Of a DNA stretch of 64,000 nucleotides, positions 56,114 through 64,000 are shown piece by piece. Origin of the DNA: Limnanthes douglasii subsp. nivea (Eukaryota > Streptophyta > Magnoliopsida > Brassicales > Limnanthaceae); contig JAUPFV010000005.1 in NCBI GenBank assembly GCA_036936605.1, forward strand, positions 55,200,742 through 55,264,741, in the 5' to 3' direction. How positions within the stretch are numbered: position 1 is the stretch's first letter; each line of letters starts with the position of its first letter. Under the pieces are notes generated by a model that saw nothing but the letters and a program-made list of their open reading frames with translations, was not told where the DNA came from and made no database searches. Made by a program: the position numbers and the translations under genes.

Positions 56114-58177
56114 ATGGTAAGTACAGTACTCAATCATCTTCTTTTTCAGTATCAATTCTATTAATAAGTTCTCTGAAGTTCCAGCGTCTTCTTGATTACC
56201 TATTTTGTTGATTCACAAATAAAATCTAGGTTCGTCCCTTACTGTGGTAGTAAACCGCATGTGTTTTTGAAATTAGGGTTTTTTGTTCGTGTCTATCATA
56301 AGCTTGAATTCTATTCAGTTTCTCAGGCTACAAAGTATTAGAAACTAGACACGGTTTATGGTTTTTGCGTTTTTATCACATAATGATACATTTGTCGAAA
56401 AATTAGAGGATTGAGCGTCACGAGGTAGATGTTATAGTTGGAGAACTGATATGATGAATCGCCACACCATCATTTTTATGCAGGCTTGGTAGATTTTTGT
56501 GTTGTCTGTGGTCATATCTCGATTTCTCTTTTAGTTATTTATAGATTGAAATCTCGATTTCTCTTTTAGTTATTTATAGATTTATGCCTATTGACTTGAG
56601 ATTTACTTGCTCATCGTAACTCTAAGGACTTTTTTTGTGTGTGTAGGCAAGCCACACCATCATTTTGATGCAGACTTCTCAGAACAGGTCTACTAGAACT
56701 TTTATGGATTACGATTCCATTAGTCAAGCTATGGATGGTATGTTATTAAGTTATTATTATCATCTGATCTCTTTTAACTCCGTCTTTGTTATCGTCGGTG
56801 TTTGTGTGTGTCTCTGTTTGCACGATTTGGCTATCTTGTTAGTTAACTTATGCTAGCTAGACGTGATAATCGTAGTAGTACTAGCAGTAACAGTAGTGAT
56901 ATTTAAGTTGATTATTATATCCTCAAGTCCTTAAACCCTTAACAGAGAACCAGATATGAGGGTGAAGCTAGGCAAATGACTGAACATAGAGCGAAAAAGA
57001 ATGATAAGTTACTGGAAACTTGCAAAAGTCCATCAGCCATCTCCATACATGCTATTTTTTTGAAGCCCGATAAAGTCTATTTTAGGTGGAAGGTAGCCTC
57101 TTAACTAATGCAGGGGTCTTGGAAATTTTACTAGTTTTCTGCTTGCATGTTTTGTAAGCTTGATAATATTGTTTCAAAGGAAGTTCAAATGAGTCACAAG
57201 TTGACCTTTTTCCACCTTTTTTTTCTCTTTGATATGTGTAAAAGGCTAGTGTTTGGGAAGAGCGAAGTTAGTTAGCAGATAATATGATATTTGTAGAAAA
57301 GAAACCTACTTTACATGATATATATGCTCAACTCACGGGATAGATACATTAATATTCATATATCGAAGTACATATAAAGAGGCATGCTTCTTAATGATAT
57401 AGAGTTTTGTTATAAACCATAGATGAATTTCAAATGGTTTTGAGGCTATTTACAATATTTCCCCTCGATTTAACTGTGCAAATGTGCAACTAGGGATGAG
57501 ATATAATGTTTGTTTTATGGTCAATATCTGAATAGTTTTTGATTCTGCGTTCCATTGGCTATCTGTAGGCATTTGTGGACTATATGAAAGGAAGCTTAAG
57601 GACATAAATCCTGCACTTAGAAACATCTCCTACGACATTACTGATCTCTACAATTTTATTGATGGCCTCGCTGACATGAGTGCATTGGTGTAAGTTTCTC
57701 TCTCTCTTCTCCCACCGGAACATTGGGTATGTTTGTTTGCACTCTCTGTAGAACACTGAAAAGTTGACATTGGGTCCGTGTCAATAGTCATCTCTAGTGA
57801 AATGAAAATCATAGAGTAGAGTTGTTATATAGAATACTATGCTAATCATCATGATATTCTGGAATGTTTTTATCTAAAATACTAAGCTATGTTATTAGTC
57901 TTATATCATACTTCACGATATATAAAAGCGGTATATAAAAGCATGATTTGAGACTTCACTTGGTTCTATTCAATAATGCTTTATTTCGGTTTCTTTATTG
58001 ACGTCTGCGTGTGGTTTAGGAGTGTATTGATGTATCGATTATTAGCACTTATACATTGCTTTTTAAACTGCAATCAGTTATGACCGCTCGATTCAAGGGT
58101 ATCTACCTTATGATAGACAGTGGGTCAAACATAAAACGTTCCAACATTTGAAGAAACTGGCAACTGGATCGAGATGA
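56114..58177 (+). CDS. ERH: ENHANCER OF RUDIMENTARY homolog (ERH), intact, four exons
   Basis: Exons are 56,114-56,116 (ATG only), 56,647-56,737, 57,569-57,689 and 58,078-58,177. All introns are GT..AG and the coding length is 315 nt, giving 104 residues, the same size as animal ERH. The protein shows SHTIILMQTSQNRSTRTFMD, DSISQAMDG, ICGLYERKLKDINPALRN, ISYDITDLYNFIDGLADMSA, LVYDRSIQGYLPYDRQWVK and QHLKKLATGSR, the plant ERH pattern throughout. ERH is a small, highly conserved nuclear dimeric protein linked to RNA processing, transcription and cell-cycle gene expression; no catalysis is known. There are no stops or frameshifts. It is the only host gene here that looks functional, isolated among transposons, with a LINE divergent upstream. 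Confidence 0.95.
56117..56646 (+). other. ERH intron 1 with exon-2-like duplicate and 34-bp tandem repeat
   Basis: The intron begins GTAAGT and ends TGTGTAG. 56,461-56,487 (GCCACACCATCATTTTTATG then CAGGCTT) duplicates the start of exon 2 (56,651-56,677). At about 56,515-56,583 TCTCGATTTCTCTTTTAGTT with ATTTATAGATT is repeated in tandem. Confidence 0.8.
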
Positions 58178-58574
58178 TAGCTGCCGATTTGATCATGACG
58201 ACTTTCTCTTCGGTTGTGTAGTTGGGGAATTATACTCCCCTTCTCTTTCTGTAGGTATATATACAAAGAAGAAATGACTCTTTTATGATGAAATTTTAGA
58301 TGAAAGGGGGGAAATAGATGTTCTGTGGCGGATAGTTGTGAAGTATGTTTGAACTTGATTGCTCGCTCAGTTTGATTTTTTTGTCTCACTATTTCTGTCC
58401 TTTTTTTCTGGTGTGGTCTCTAATTGGACCCTTTGCCGTATTACAAACACAAGAATCGTAAAGTTTCAACATGCAATCTTAAGTGTTTTTTATTTTAATT
58501 TTTTTATTGTTATTTTATGATTTTTTTTATTATATAAATGATTAATTGAAACAAACCACATGTAAACCAAATTG
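58178..58574. other. ERH 3' untranslated and intergenic region
   Basis: Contains a T-rich stretch (58,480-58,530). The polyadenylation site cannot be fixed. No other gene is present. Confidence 0.4.
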
Positions 58575-59004
58575 ATGTTCAAAATTTGAAGGCCAAAGCT
58601 ATTTTCTCCATGTTATTTTTTATTTCTTCCATCATTCAAACTTTTGAAAATACTAGTGACTTGCTTTTACCAAATTACCTTTATTTTTATTTCAAATTTA
58701 ACACTAGATGCCATTGATCTAATAGATAGTCTTATATGAAAAAACACACCAATAACCTAACTTTAATCCAACATATATATTTCTACTTCTAAAATTAACC
58801 CTAAAACAAAGAACTTCAATTTTATTAAAGATTAATCATGGAAAATGAAGAAACCCAAACTAAACCAGAACGAACAAGGTAATTTAATCTTTGTATTTAT
58901 GTTTTACCATTGCGAAACTTTTATTTTTCAGCCAAACCCGATTTCTGCAGTTCTGAACGAAAAACAACTACTGCTAGCCAAAAAATTTAGACATTAGCGA
59001 AAGC

Positions 59005-59037
59005 ATGTGATTCCGAGAGGCCATCTCGGAATCACAT
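59005..59037. repeat. Perfect 13-bp hairpin
   Basis: Arms ATGTGATTCCGAG (59,005-59,017) and its exact complement (59,025-59,037) around a 7-base loop. ATGTGATTC occurs once more at 59,058-59,066. Confidence 0.85.
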
Positions 59038-59119
59038 TCTTTTTTTAACTGCAAAACATGTGATTCAACCATATGGTCACAAAATCGAACAAAACTCGAA
59101 AACAGATCCAACCAAAAGC

Positions 59120-59560
59120 ATAAACCCTAATCGAACCCTAAATCTACCAAATAAGAACCCTAATCGAACCCTAAATCTACCAAATAAGAATCCTAACCTA
59201 ACAAGAAGAGCCATAGCCAAAAGAAACTGGAAAACAAAAGACAGTAGAAAAATGAAGAGATTAGGGGTTTGAAAAGAAACTGGAAACAAAAGAAAGTAGA
59301 AGAGATTAGGGGTTTGAAAAGAAACTGGAAACAAAAGAAAGTAGAAAACTGAAGAGAGAGATAAGTATAGTTTTTTTTCTTTGAATTTGTTAATGGGTAG
59401 GATAATAGAATAAATGAGTAGAATAATGGCGTTCTTGAAAAGGAAAGAGATAGAATAAATGAGTAGAATAATGGCGTTCTTGAAAAGGAAAGAGATAGAA
59501 TAAATGGATAGAATAATGACGTTTTTGAAAAAGAAAGATATAGAATAAATGGGTAGAAAG
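59120..59560. repeat. Three adjacent minisatellite blocks
   Basis: First, a 33-bp unit with AACCCTAAATCTACCAAATA, two copies (59,125-59,190). Second, a unit with AGATTAGGGGTTTGAAAAG and AAACTGGAAACAAAAGAAAG, two to three copies (about 59,220-59,350). Third, a 54-bp unit with AGAATAATGGCGTTCTTGAA, three copies (about 59,405-59,560). The open minus-strand frame here (59,193-59,564) only reflects the repeats. Confidence 0.85.
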
Positions 59561-59675
59561 ACAAATGTGTAATTTCTTTTAGAGAGGAAATATCAAGATG
59601 GGGTTATATTCAAATTATGGAGGAAATAAAAATTATCATGGAGGAAATAGCTTTGACGAAATTTGAATTCACATT

Positions 59676-60158
59676 TTTTAATTAAAAATTTAATATTTTT
59701 AGAATCTTAACATGTTAGTCTGTTTTTTTTATTTTAGTTGTTTTAGTATAAAATAATAATTAAAAGAAAATAACTTAGTTTTCTAAACAATCCAAGTATT
59801 TAATTATTTTAATGTAGAAAATAAATTTAATTAAATAATTTATTAGCGAATAAATGGCTAGCTACGTGTAGCTACGGAAAACGATGAATGGTGAATAAGC
59901 TATATGTAGTTACAGACTAAAATTTTATATTAAAATCCGAATTCAAGTATGTGAGATCGATTCGAAACAATTTGAAGCCCAATGAAGTTTGGTTGTTAAG
60001 TAAAATATTTTAAAATAATGTTAATATAAAACCAAAAACTAAAAGAAAATATTATGTCAATAAAAATACAATCATTTTATATAAAATTTCAGAAAGGGTG
60101 TAGTTTTGCAATAATAAGTTATTTTCAATTTTTTTTTCTAAATTGAACGGTAAATAAT
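59676..60158. other. No gene recognised
   Basis: AT-rich flank of the TIR element. Confidence 0.4.
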
Positions 60159-60515
60159 TTAAAAATAGGGTGGGTGAGAGGTCATATTGTTTGTGTGGGC
60201 TACTCTCTCTTGGTCATCTAGATCTTTTCTGTATTTTTTACCCACCTTCAAAAATTGTTTTCGTATTAGCTCTGATTCCACTAAGTTAGGTAATAGTATA
60301 AGACTGTATTTTCCAGAGGTCGATCTGGATCGACACTTTGCCGTCACGAATACTGTTTCTGGTTTCCAATGTAATATACAAAACCAAGTGGAACCTCGAG
60401 ACCGATACCAGTGGTTCCGATGATTCTTTCAGTTTCATACTTAGAATCATTATGTTATACTCAAGCATTTAGACCTCGGGAGGCTGCTTCAGCCATATAT
60501 GGGTCCATGTTTTGC
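60159..60515 (-). pseudogene. Unidentified retroelement-like ORF remnant
   Basis: The minus strand downstream of the TATA/polyA region starts near 60,512 with MDPYMAEAASRGLNA. It then meets stops and continues KYETERIIGTTGIGLEVPLG with frame shifts into PNLVESELIRKQFLKVGKKY. The layout (promoter, polyadenylation word, leader, then ORF) is that of the first ORF of an LTR retroelement or an endogenous pararetrovirus-like sequence. I cannot assign a family, and the frame is broken. Confidence 0.35.
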
Positions 60516-60664
60516 TTCTATTGTATAACACGATGATCCTAGGTAAGAACTCAAAGGTTCGGAACCACAGGATCTTAGGAACACATATTTTTTAACAAGA
60601 AGGAGGAGAATCCATAAAGAGAGATTGAGAGCATTGAAAGAGAAACACTAGAGTTTAGAAGAGA

Positions 60665-60760
60665 GACATTTTATTGAAAGTAGTAAAGATGTTTTTGTGA
60701 TTGTGATCCTTACAGAGTGTAGGCTGCCTCTTTATATAAAGAGGAGCTTACTAGGATAAG
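60665..60760 (-). promoter_or_regulatory. TATA and polyadenylation words of an LTR or pararetrovirus-like control region
   Basis: The minus strand has TTTATATAAAGAGGCAGCC (about 60,727-60,745) and, about 60 bases further, TCAATAAAATG (about 60,667-60,677), followed by a pyrimidine-rich leader. A candidate decayed tRNA-Met primer site (TGTGGTTCCGAACC, about 60,553-60,566) follows. These are the elements expected in an LTR R-U5 or a pararetroviral intergenic region. Confidence 0.4.
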
Positions 60761-60936
60761 ATCACAAGTCTTGTCCTTATTCTTTATATTACAAACACTT
60801 GGACAAGGGGAGTACCACGTGACGACTCCTTACAAAAACAAACATAGAGAACATTACAAAATTACATGCATAAAAGACAAACTTCTAGTGGGTCCCTCTT
60901 ATTTTTGTTGACTTATGACTTTGTAAAAAGTCCATT

Positions 60937-61647
60937 TCAGGCCCAGTCAAATTTACCAGGCCCAAGGTTGTCTTTATAAGAGAAGTCCATTGGGCTTGGG
61001 CCTTGGATATTTTTAGCCTTTTCTAGTTCTTCAAATTCAGCTTCTATTGCTTCTAGTAGGTCATTGTCCTTGATGTCCATGATTGATGGGATGAATTTTC
61101 TATCTTCTGATGGGTTTGGCCTTTCAGAATGTATTATTGGATTGGGCTCTAGTTTTGACAGTCCTTCTCGATCTACTTCCATTGTGCTGCCAGTGGATTA
61201 TTCATTGCTCTTGCTATTTGATTCTTCTGAGAAGATAAGGAATGCGCGAGTGTCATGTATGGGTCTAAGGGACATATGTTCAATGTGTAGTTCTTCGAGA
61301 AATCCATTATTAAGCATCAACATGTCTTCTTGAAGATGTCGTGTTAGACTTCTACAGGTGTCTAACATAGTTATTTGAGGAAAAGCACACCACATGTTAT
61401 TATCATTTTTCGACCATAATTGGTTGGTTTTTTGGTGATGAAAGTATGGTCGGTGGAAACCGTAAATGACTGCTAATCTCTCTGGAGGATCATCAGGTTC
61501 TCTACAGTTTTGTGCATCAATTGACTTGACTTCTTTGAGTTCATCTATCCACCATTGTATTGGGTTAAACCTGGTGTGGATAAAAGTAGCCTGAAGGTAG
61601 GCTGGTAATTTTAAGTGGAGTTTTAAGGTGGCGTAAGGGTGTTTCAC
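60937..61647 (-). pseudogene. Unidentified minus-strand ORF with one in-frame stop
   Basis: About 236 codons in one frame, interrupted only by a TAA near 61,198. The nominal GTG start at 61,647 lies at the edge of the Tat LTR, so the 5' part is probably cut off. Conserved-looking segments are RFNPIQWWIDELKEVKSID, RLAVIYGFHRPYFHHQK, MWCAFPQITMLDTCRSL and EELHIEHMSLRPIHD. The C-terminal part is acidic (EAIEAEFEELEKAKN) and ends KFDWA. There is no zinc finger, protease or RT motif. Position upstream of a TATA/polyA region suggests the last ORF of a retroelement. I do not recognise the family. Confidence 0.4.
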
Positions 61648-61649
61648 GG

Positions 61650-62075
61650 TGATGTGGTGGTGTTTAAGGGTGTTTTAAGATATTTCAGGGTGTTTCAAAG
61701 TGTTTCAAGGGTGGAGAGAGAATTAAGCAGCCTGGCAGCAGTTAATTTTTCTTACCCCTAGTTAATGCTGGTGGTTGGGTATTTATAGTGTGAAATTTGG
61801 GCCCTTATGGGCTTTCGGGTCAAGTTTAATGGACCCGGGTCATGTTTAAAGACCCATGAGTTTTAAGCAGATGTACAGGTAGCTTAGTCAGATAGTGATT
61901 AGGTTTTTTAGTACTTTAGTCATAGTTCGAACTGCCTTATGTTTGCAGTGTTCAAGGTCATCTGTCCGGTTCTACCAGTGCTGTTCGAACTGAAGTCATG
62001 GAGTCTGTCCGAATTTACGGGGTGATTTTACTTTGGACTACCCTTCCGGGGAGCTCTTCGAATTCGGACTCATCA
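61650..62075 (-). mobile_element. Tat-type LTR (3' LTR in element orientation)
   Basis: The end CATCA at 62,075 followed by GGAGCCCCTTTTTTAGG gives a minus-strand PPT. GGTATTTATA and GGGCTTTCGGGTCAAGTTTAA align with the LTRs at 31,086 and 39,482. The left boundary is fuzzy because of GGGTGTTT-type short repeats (61,640-61,720). The element continues beyond the window. Confidence 0.65.
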
Positions 62076-62093
62076 GGAGCCCCTTTTTTAGGT
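62076..62093 (-). other. Polypurine tract
   Basis: The minus strand reads CCTAAAAAAGGGGCTCC immediately before the LTR start. Confidence 0.7.
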
Positions 62094-62404
62094 ATTTGAA
62101 CAAGTGTCCTTGTTTAAAGAACTGAAAAACAGTCCGATTGAAGAAGTGGTTTTCCAATTCGAAGAGAATTGAGATAGGCCCGGACAGCCCAACCGTTATG
62201 AATTCCAAACGGTTCTTTGTCAGAGGTAGTGGGACACGTGTCACACCCTGGCTGGTCACTTCAGCCGTTTTTTCATCTGGAAAATCGCACCACTTTATTG
62301 AACAAGTAACTTCTTTAAATGCTTTTGATGACGTCAGCGCCGTTTTTTAATCATTGCCCAACTTTTCGGATTCTCCTAGGAATCAAACTCTTTTTTACAT
62401 TTAC

Positions 62405-62411
62405 TATAAAT
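62405..62411 (+). promoter_or_regulatory. Candidate TATA box for the antisense extra ORF
   Basis: TATAAAT about 100 bp upstream of the ATG at 62,507, followed by a CT-rich leader. The same word lies upstream of the 27 kb copy. Confidence 0.45.
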
Positions 62412-62506
62412 TCCATTTGTCTTTCACAGTCTCATTTTCACTTTTACTTTGCCATTTCACTCAAAACTTCATCTCTCTAAAACTTCAAACTTCTCTTAGT
62501 TGTTTT

Positions 62507-64000
62507 ATGTTCACAACAAGAACAGCTCTAATCAAGGGTGGCTGGCTCAATCTTTCAGAACTAGAGAAAGCTCAAAGGGTTGAAAAAGAGAAGAGACTTG
62601 CAGCAGGGCTTCCAGCGTCGCCTGCTGAAAATCCAGCCCCTTCAATCGAAGAATCTGATAGAGGTTCGTCGTCTTCGAAAGGTACGAAACCTAGAAAACT
62701 CTTTCAATCAACACTCTCCCCAATAGTTTATGGCTCATCAGTCCAAGAGTCAATCCCCACTGTCGAACCGGGGGTCGCTGTTACAAGTGTTAGGAAGAAA
62801 ACCACTTTTATTGCTATGGGGTCTGACTCCGATCATTCTCCAGACAAGCTGATCATGAAAAGACCAAGTAGACTGGTTAAGGGACTCTCCTCAAAAAATA
62901 CCAGTGAGTCAGGGTCCGGGACAACTGTTAGGACCCTCCGGGAGAGGCCGGTTGGTCCGGAGGCTAGCAGTCCACTACCTCCTAAGGAAACTTCGACCTC
63001 AGAAGCTCAAACTGAGGTGAGAACTCAGAAACATACAACAAGCCGCCAGTCCGGAGGATCAGCTATGCCAAGCTTCATCCCTCCCCGGGCTGTTTCTGCA
63101 GAAGCTCCCCCAACAGTAATGGAGGAGAGGATGGAAGACTCCACTGAGGAGGTCAGGTTTGAGTCCGAGTCTTCCGGACAAGCTGAAACTGCTATAGTTG
63201 TTGCCAAGAAAGGCAAAGAGGACTTGTACCTGAGCCGTCCGGATCTGCCGGAGAGCCTTGAAGGGAAAGTTGGGCCCTGCTTTCACAAGGTAGAATTTAA
63301 GTATCTTTTGTCTTTGTTAAAAACCAAGTACATGTTTATTCATACTAGAGACTTGGGACGGCTTCGCACTAAGTGGGGGATCCCTGAAAACGTAAAGATC
63401 CGAATTCCCATCGATCCGGAGACCCCGATGGATTGCAAAAGAAACAAGATTGTCTTTTTTACGGAGCTGTTCAATTGGGGACTCAGGTTCCCATTGGATC
63501 CGGAGATAGTGCGCTATTTCCATTTAGTCAAGCTATGTCCATCGCAGCTGAGCCCCAACGGATGGTACACCTTGATGTCATGCATTATGGCGTCTAGGCT
63601 GTCCGGAATCCCTCTTCCCATGGAAGAGTTTGCTGCTGTGGCTAATCTGTGCAAGCACCACCAGTTCCCTTTTTATCATTTTAATATGGGGAACAATCTG
63701 AAAGCCGTCGATGATCTCCTGGAGTCGGAGAATAAATGGAGGAGCCAGTTCTTGTTTATAAGTGGCTCATGGGAGAATGGTAAGAAGATTAAGGTTGGGG
63801 AGAATCCTAGCCTTCTTCGAAGTAGATGGAGAAGCGATCGTAAGTTCTTTCCTTAAGTTCCTGTTCGTATCTTCCCTTCTTTAAGCTTTCACTAACTAGT
63901 TATTCTTTTGTTTTATTAGAACTGCCAAAAGAGTTCGGAGACTATCTGAAAGCCGGACAGGACACCTGTGGCAAGATAAATACATGGGCCGCAGAGAACT
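62507..64000 (+). CDS. Antisense extra ORF of a Tat retrotransposon, open, two exons, runs off the window
   Basis: Exon 1 is 62,507-63,839, intron 63,840-63,919 (GTAAGT..TTATTAG, 80 bp), exon 2 from 63,920. The ATG at 62,507 is preferred because FTTRTALIKGGWLNLSELEK aligns with the 31.9 kb copy; the frame is open further upstream but lacks an earlier ATG. Residues about 25-280 are Ser/Pro/Glu-rich and probably disordered. From about 290 comes the conserved 'putative gypsy-type transposon' region: LEGKVGPCFHKVEFKYLL, RTKWGIPENVKIRIPI, MDCKRNKIVFF, NWGLRFPLDPEIVRYFHL, IMASRLSGIPLPMEEF and SRWRSD. Exon 2 continues LPKEFGDYLKAGQDTCGKI. No stops are seen. Function is unknown: no catalytic motif is visible and the downstream coiled coil is expected beyond the window. 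It lies opposite to its element's LTR orientation. Confidence 0.8.
63840..63919 (+). other. Intron of the extra ORF
   Basis: 80 bp, GT..AG, splitting a codon after its first base (GAT C|AA). It has the same position and phase as the 76-bp intron at 33,119-33,194. The donor context GCGATCGTAAGT is also kept at 27,892 as GCGACCGTAAGT. Confidence 0.8.

Larger units (their letters stand above)
58575..59675. mobile_element. Non-autonomous TIR element (about 1.1 kb)
   Basis: 58,590-58,645 (CCAAAGCTATTTTCTCCATG then TTTATTTCTTCCATCATTCAAA) is matched in reverse complement by about 59,605-59,660 (TCAAAGCTATTTCCTCCATG then TTTATTTCCTCCATAATTTGAA). This gives terminal inverted repeats of at least 50 bp. 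No transposase is present. The inside holds a hairpin and three minisatellite blocks. No clear target-site duplication was found, so the family is undetermined; MULE-type or hAT-type is possible. Confidence 0.65.

Noticed and set aside
58108..58389. 93-codon minus-strand frame
   Set aside because: Antisense to ERH exon 4 and its 3' flank; no domain.
59193..59564. 123-codon minus-strand frame with repeated Phe/Ser/Leu motifs
   Set aside because: It is the translation of 54-bp and related minisatellites; the repetition explains the open frame.

Overview
The window is plant nuclear DNA, almost certainly from a eudicot. It is AT-rich and gene-poor. It contains spliced genes with GT..AG introns, remnants of Ty1/copia, Ty3/gypsy (Tat-type), TRIM, L1-type LINE and Mutator-like elements, and one intact housekeeping gene. 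I saw no bacterial gene organisation, rRNA, tRNA or CRISPR. The species cannot be fixed from the sequence alone.

Layout. 0.4-9.2 kb: a solo TRIM LTR, two decayed RING-H2 E3-ligase pseudogenes, a 133-bp tandem repeat, an unknown 141-codon ORF, a copia LTR fragment and a gypsy RNase H-integrase remnant. 9.2-13.9 kb: a badly decayed copia element whose 3' LTR runs at the primer-binding site into TRIM-like internal sequence. 14.9-15.7 kb: a broken LTR element. 15.7-22.8 kb: a large direct tandem duplication (copies A and B). Copy B holds a complete TRIM with target-site duplication, and copy A preserves the empty site. 23.9-29.8 kb: two copia fragments, the 3' end of a Tat element with its extra ORF, an F-box/LRR-like fragment and a fourth RING module. 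30.6-44.3 kb: a plus-strand Tat element interrupted inside its gag zinc finger by a second, minus-strand Tat element (31,086-39,832) with both LTRs, target-site duplication, PBS, PPT and decayed gag-pol. 44.7-49.4 kb: a MULE/FAR1-type transposase remnant facing a plant-mobile-domain (MAIN-like) pseudogene. 49.8-55.6 kb: an almost full-length L1-type LINE (minus strand). 56.1-58.2 kb: an intact four-exon gene for ENHANCER OF RUDIMENTARY homolog (ERH). 58.6-59.7 kb: a TIR element packed with minisatellites. 60.1-61.7 kb: unidentified minus-strand retroelement-like ORFs around a TATA/polyA region. 61.65-64 kb: another Tat LTR and an open, intron-containing extra ORF that runs off the window.

The recurring theme is the 'putative gypsy-type transposon' extra ORF of Tat retrotransposons. 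It occurs four times. Wherever the element's orientation can be read, this ORF lies between pol and the 3' LTR on the opposite strand to gag-pol. Three copies keep a splice donor at the same codon, and two show a matching acceptor in the same phase. This antisense, spliced ORF is the most interesting system here. ERH is the only host gene I regard as functional. The other protein-coding sequences are transposon ORFs, mostly broken, or pseudogene fragments.
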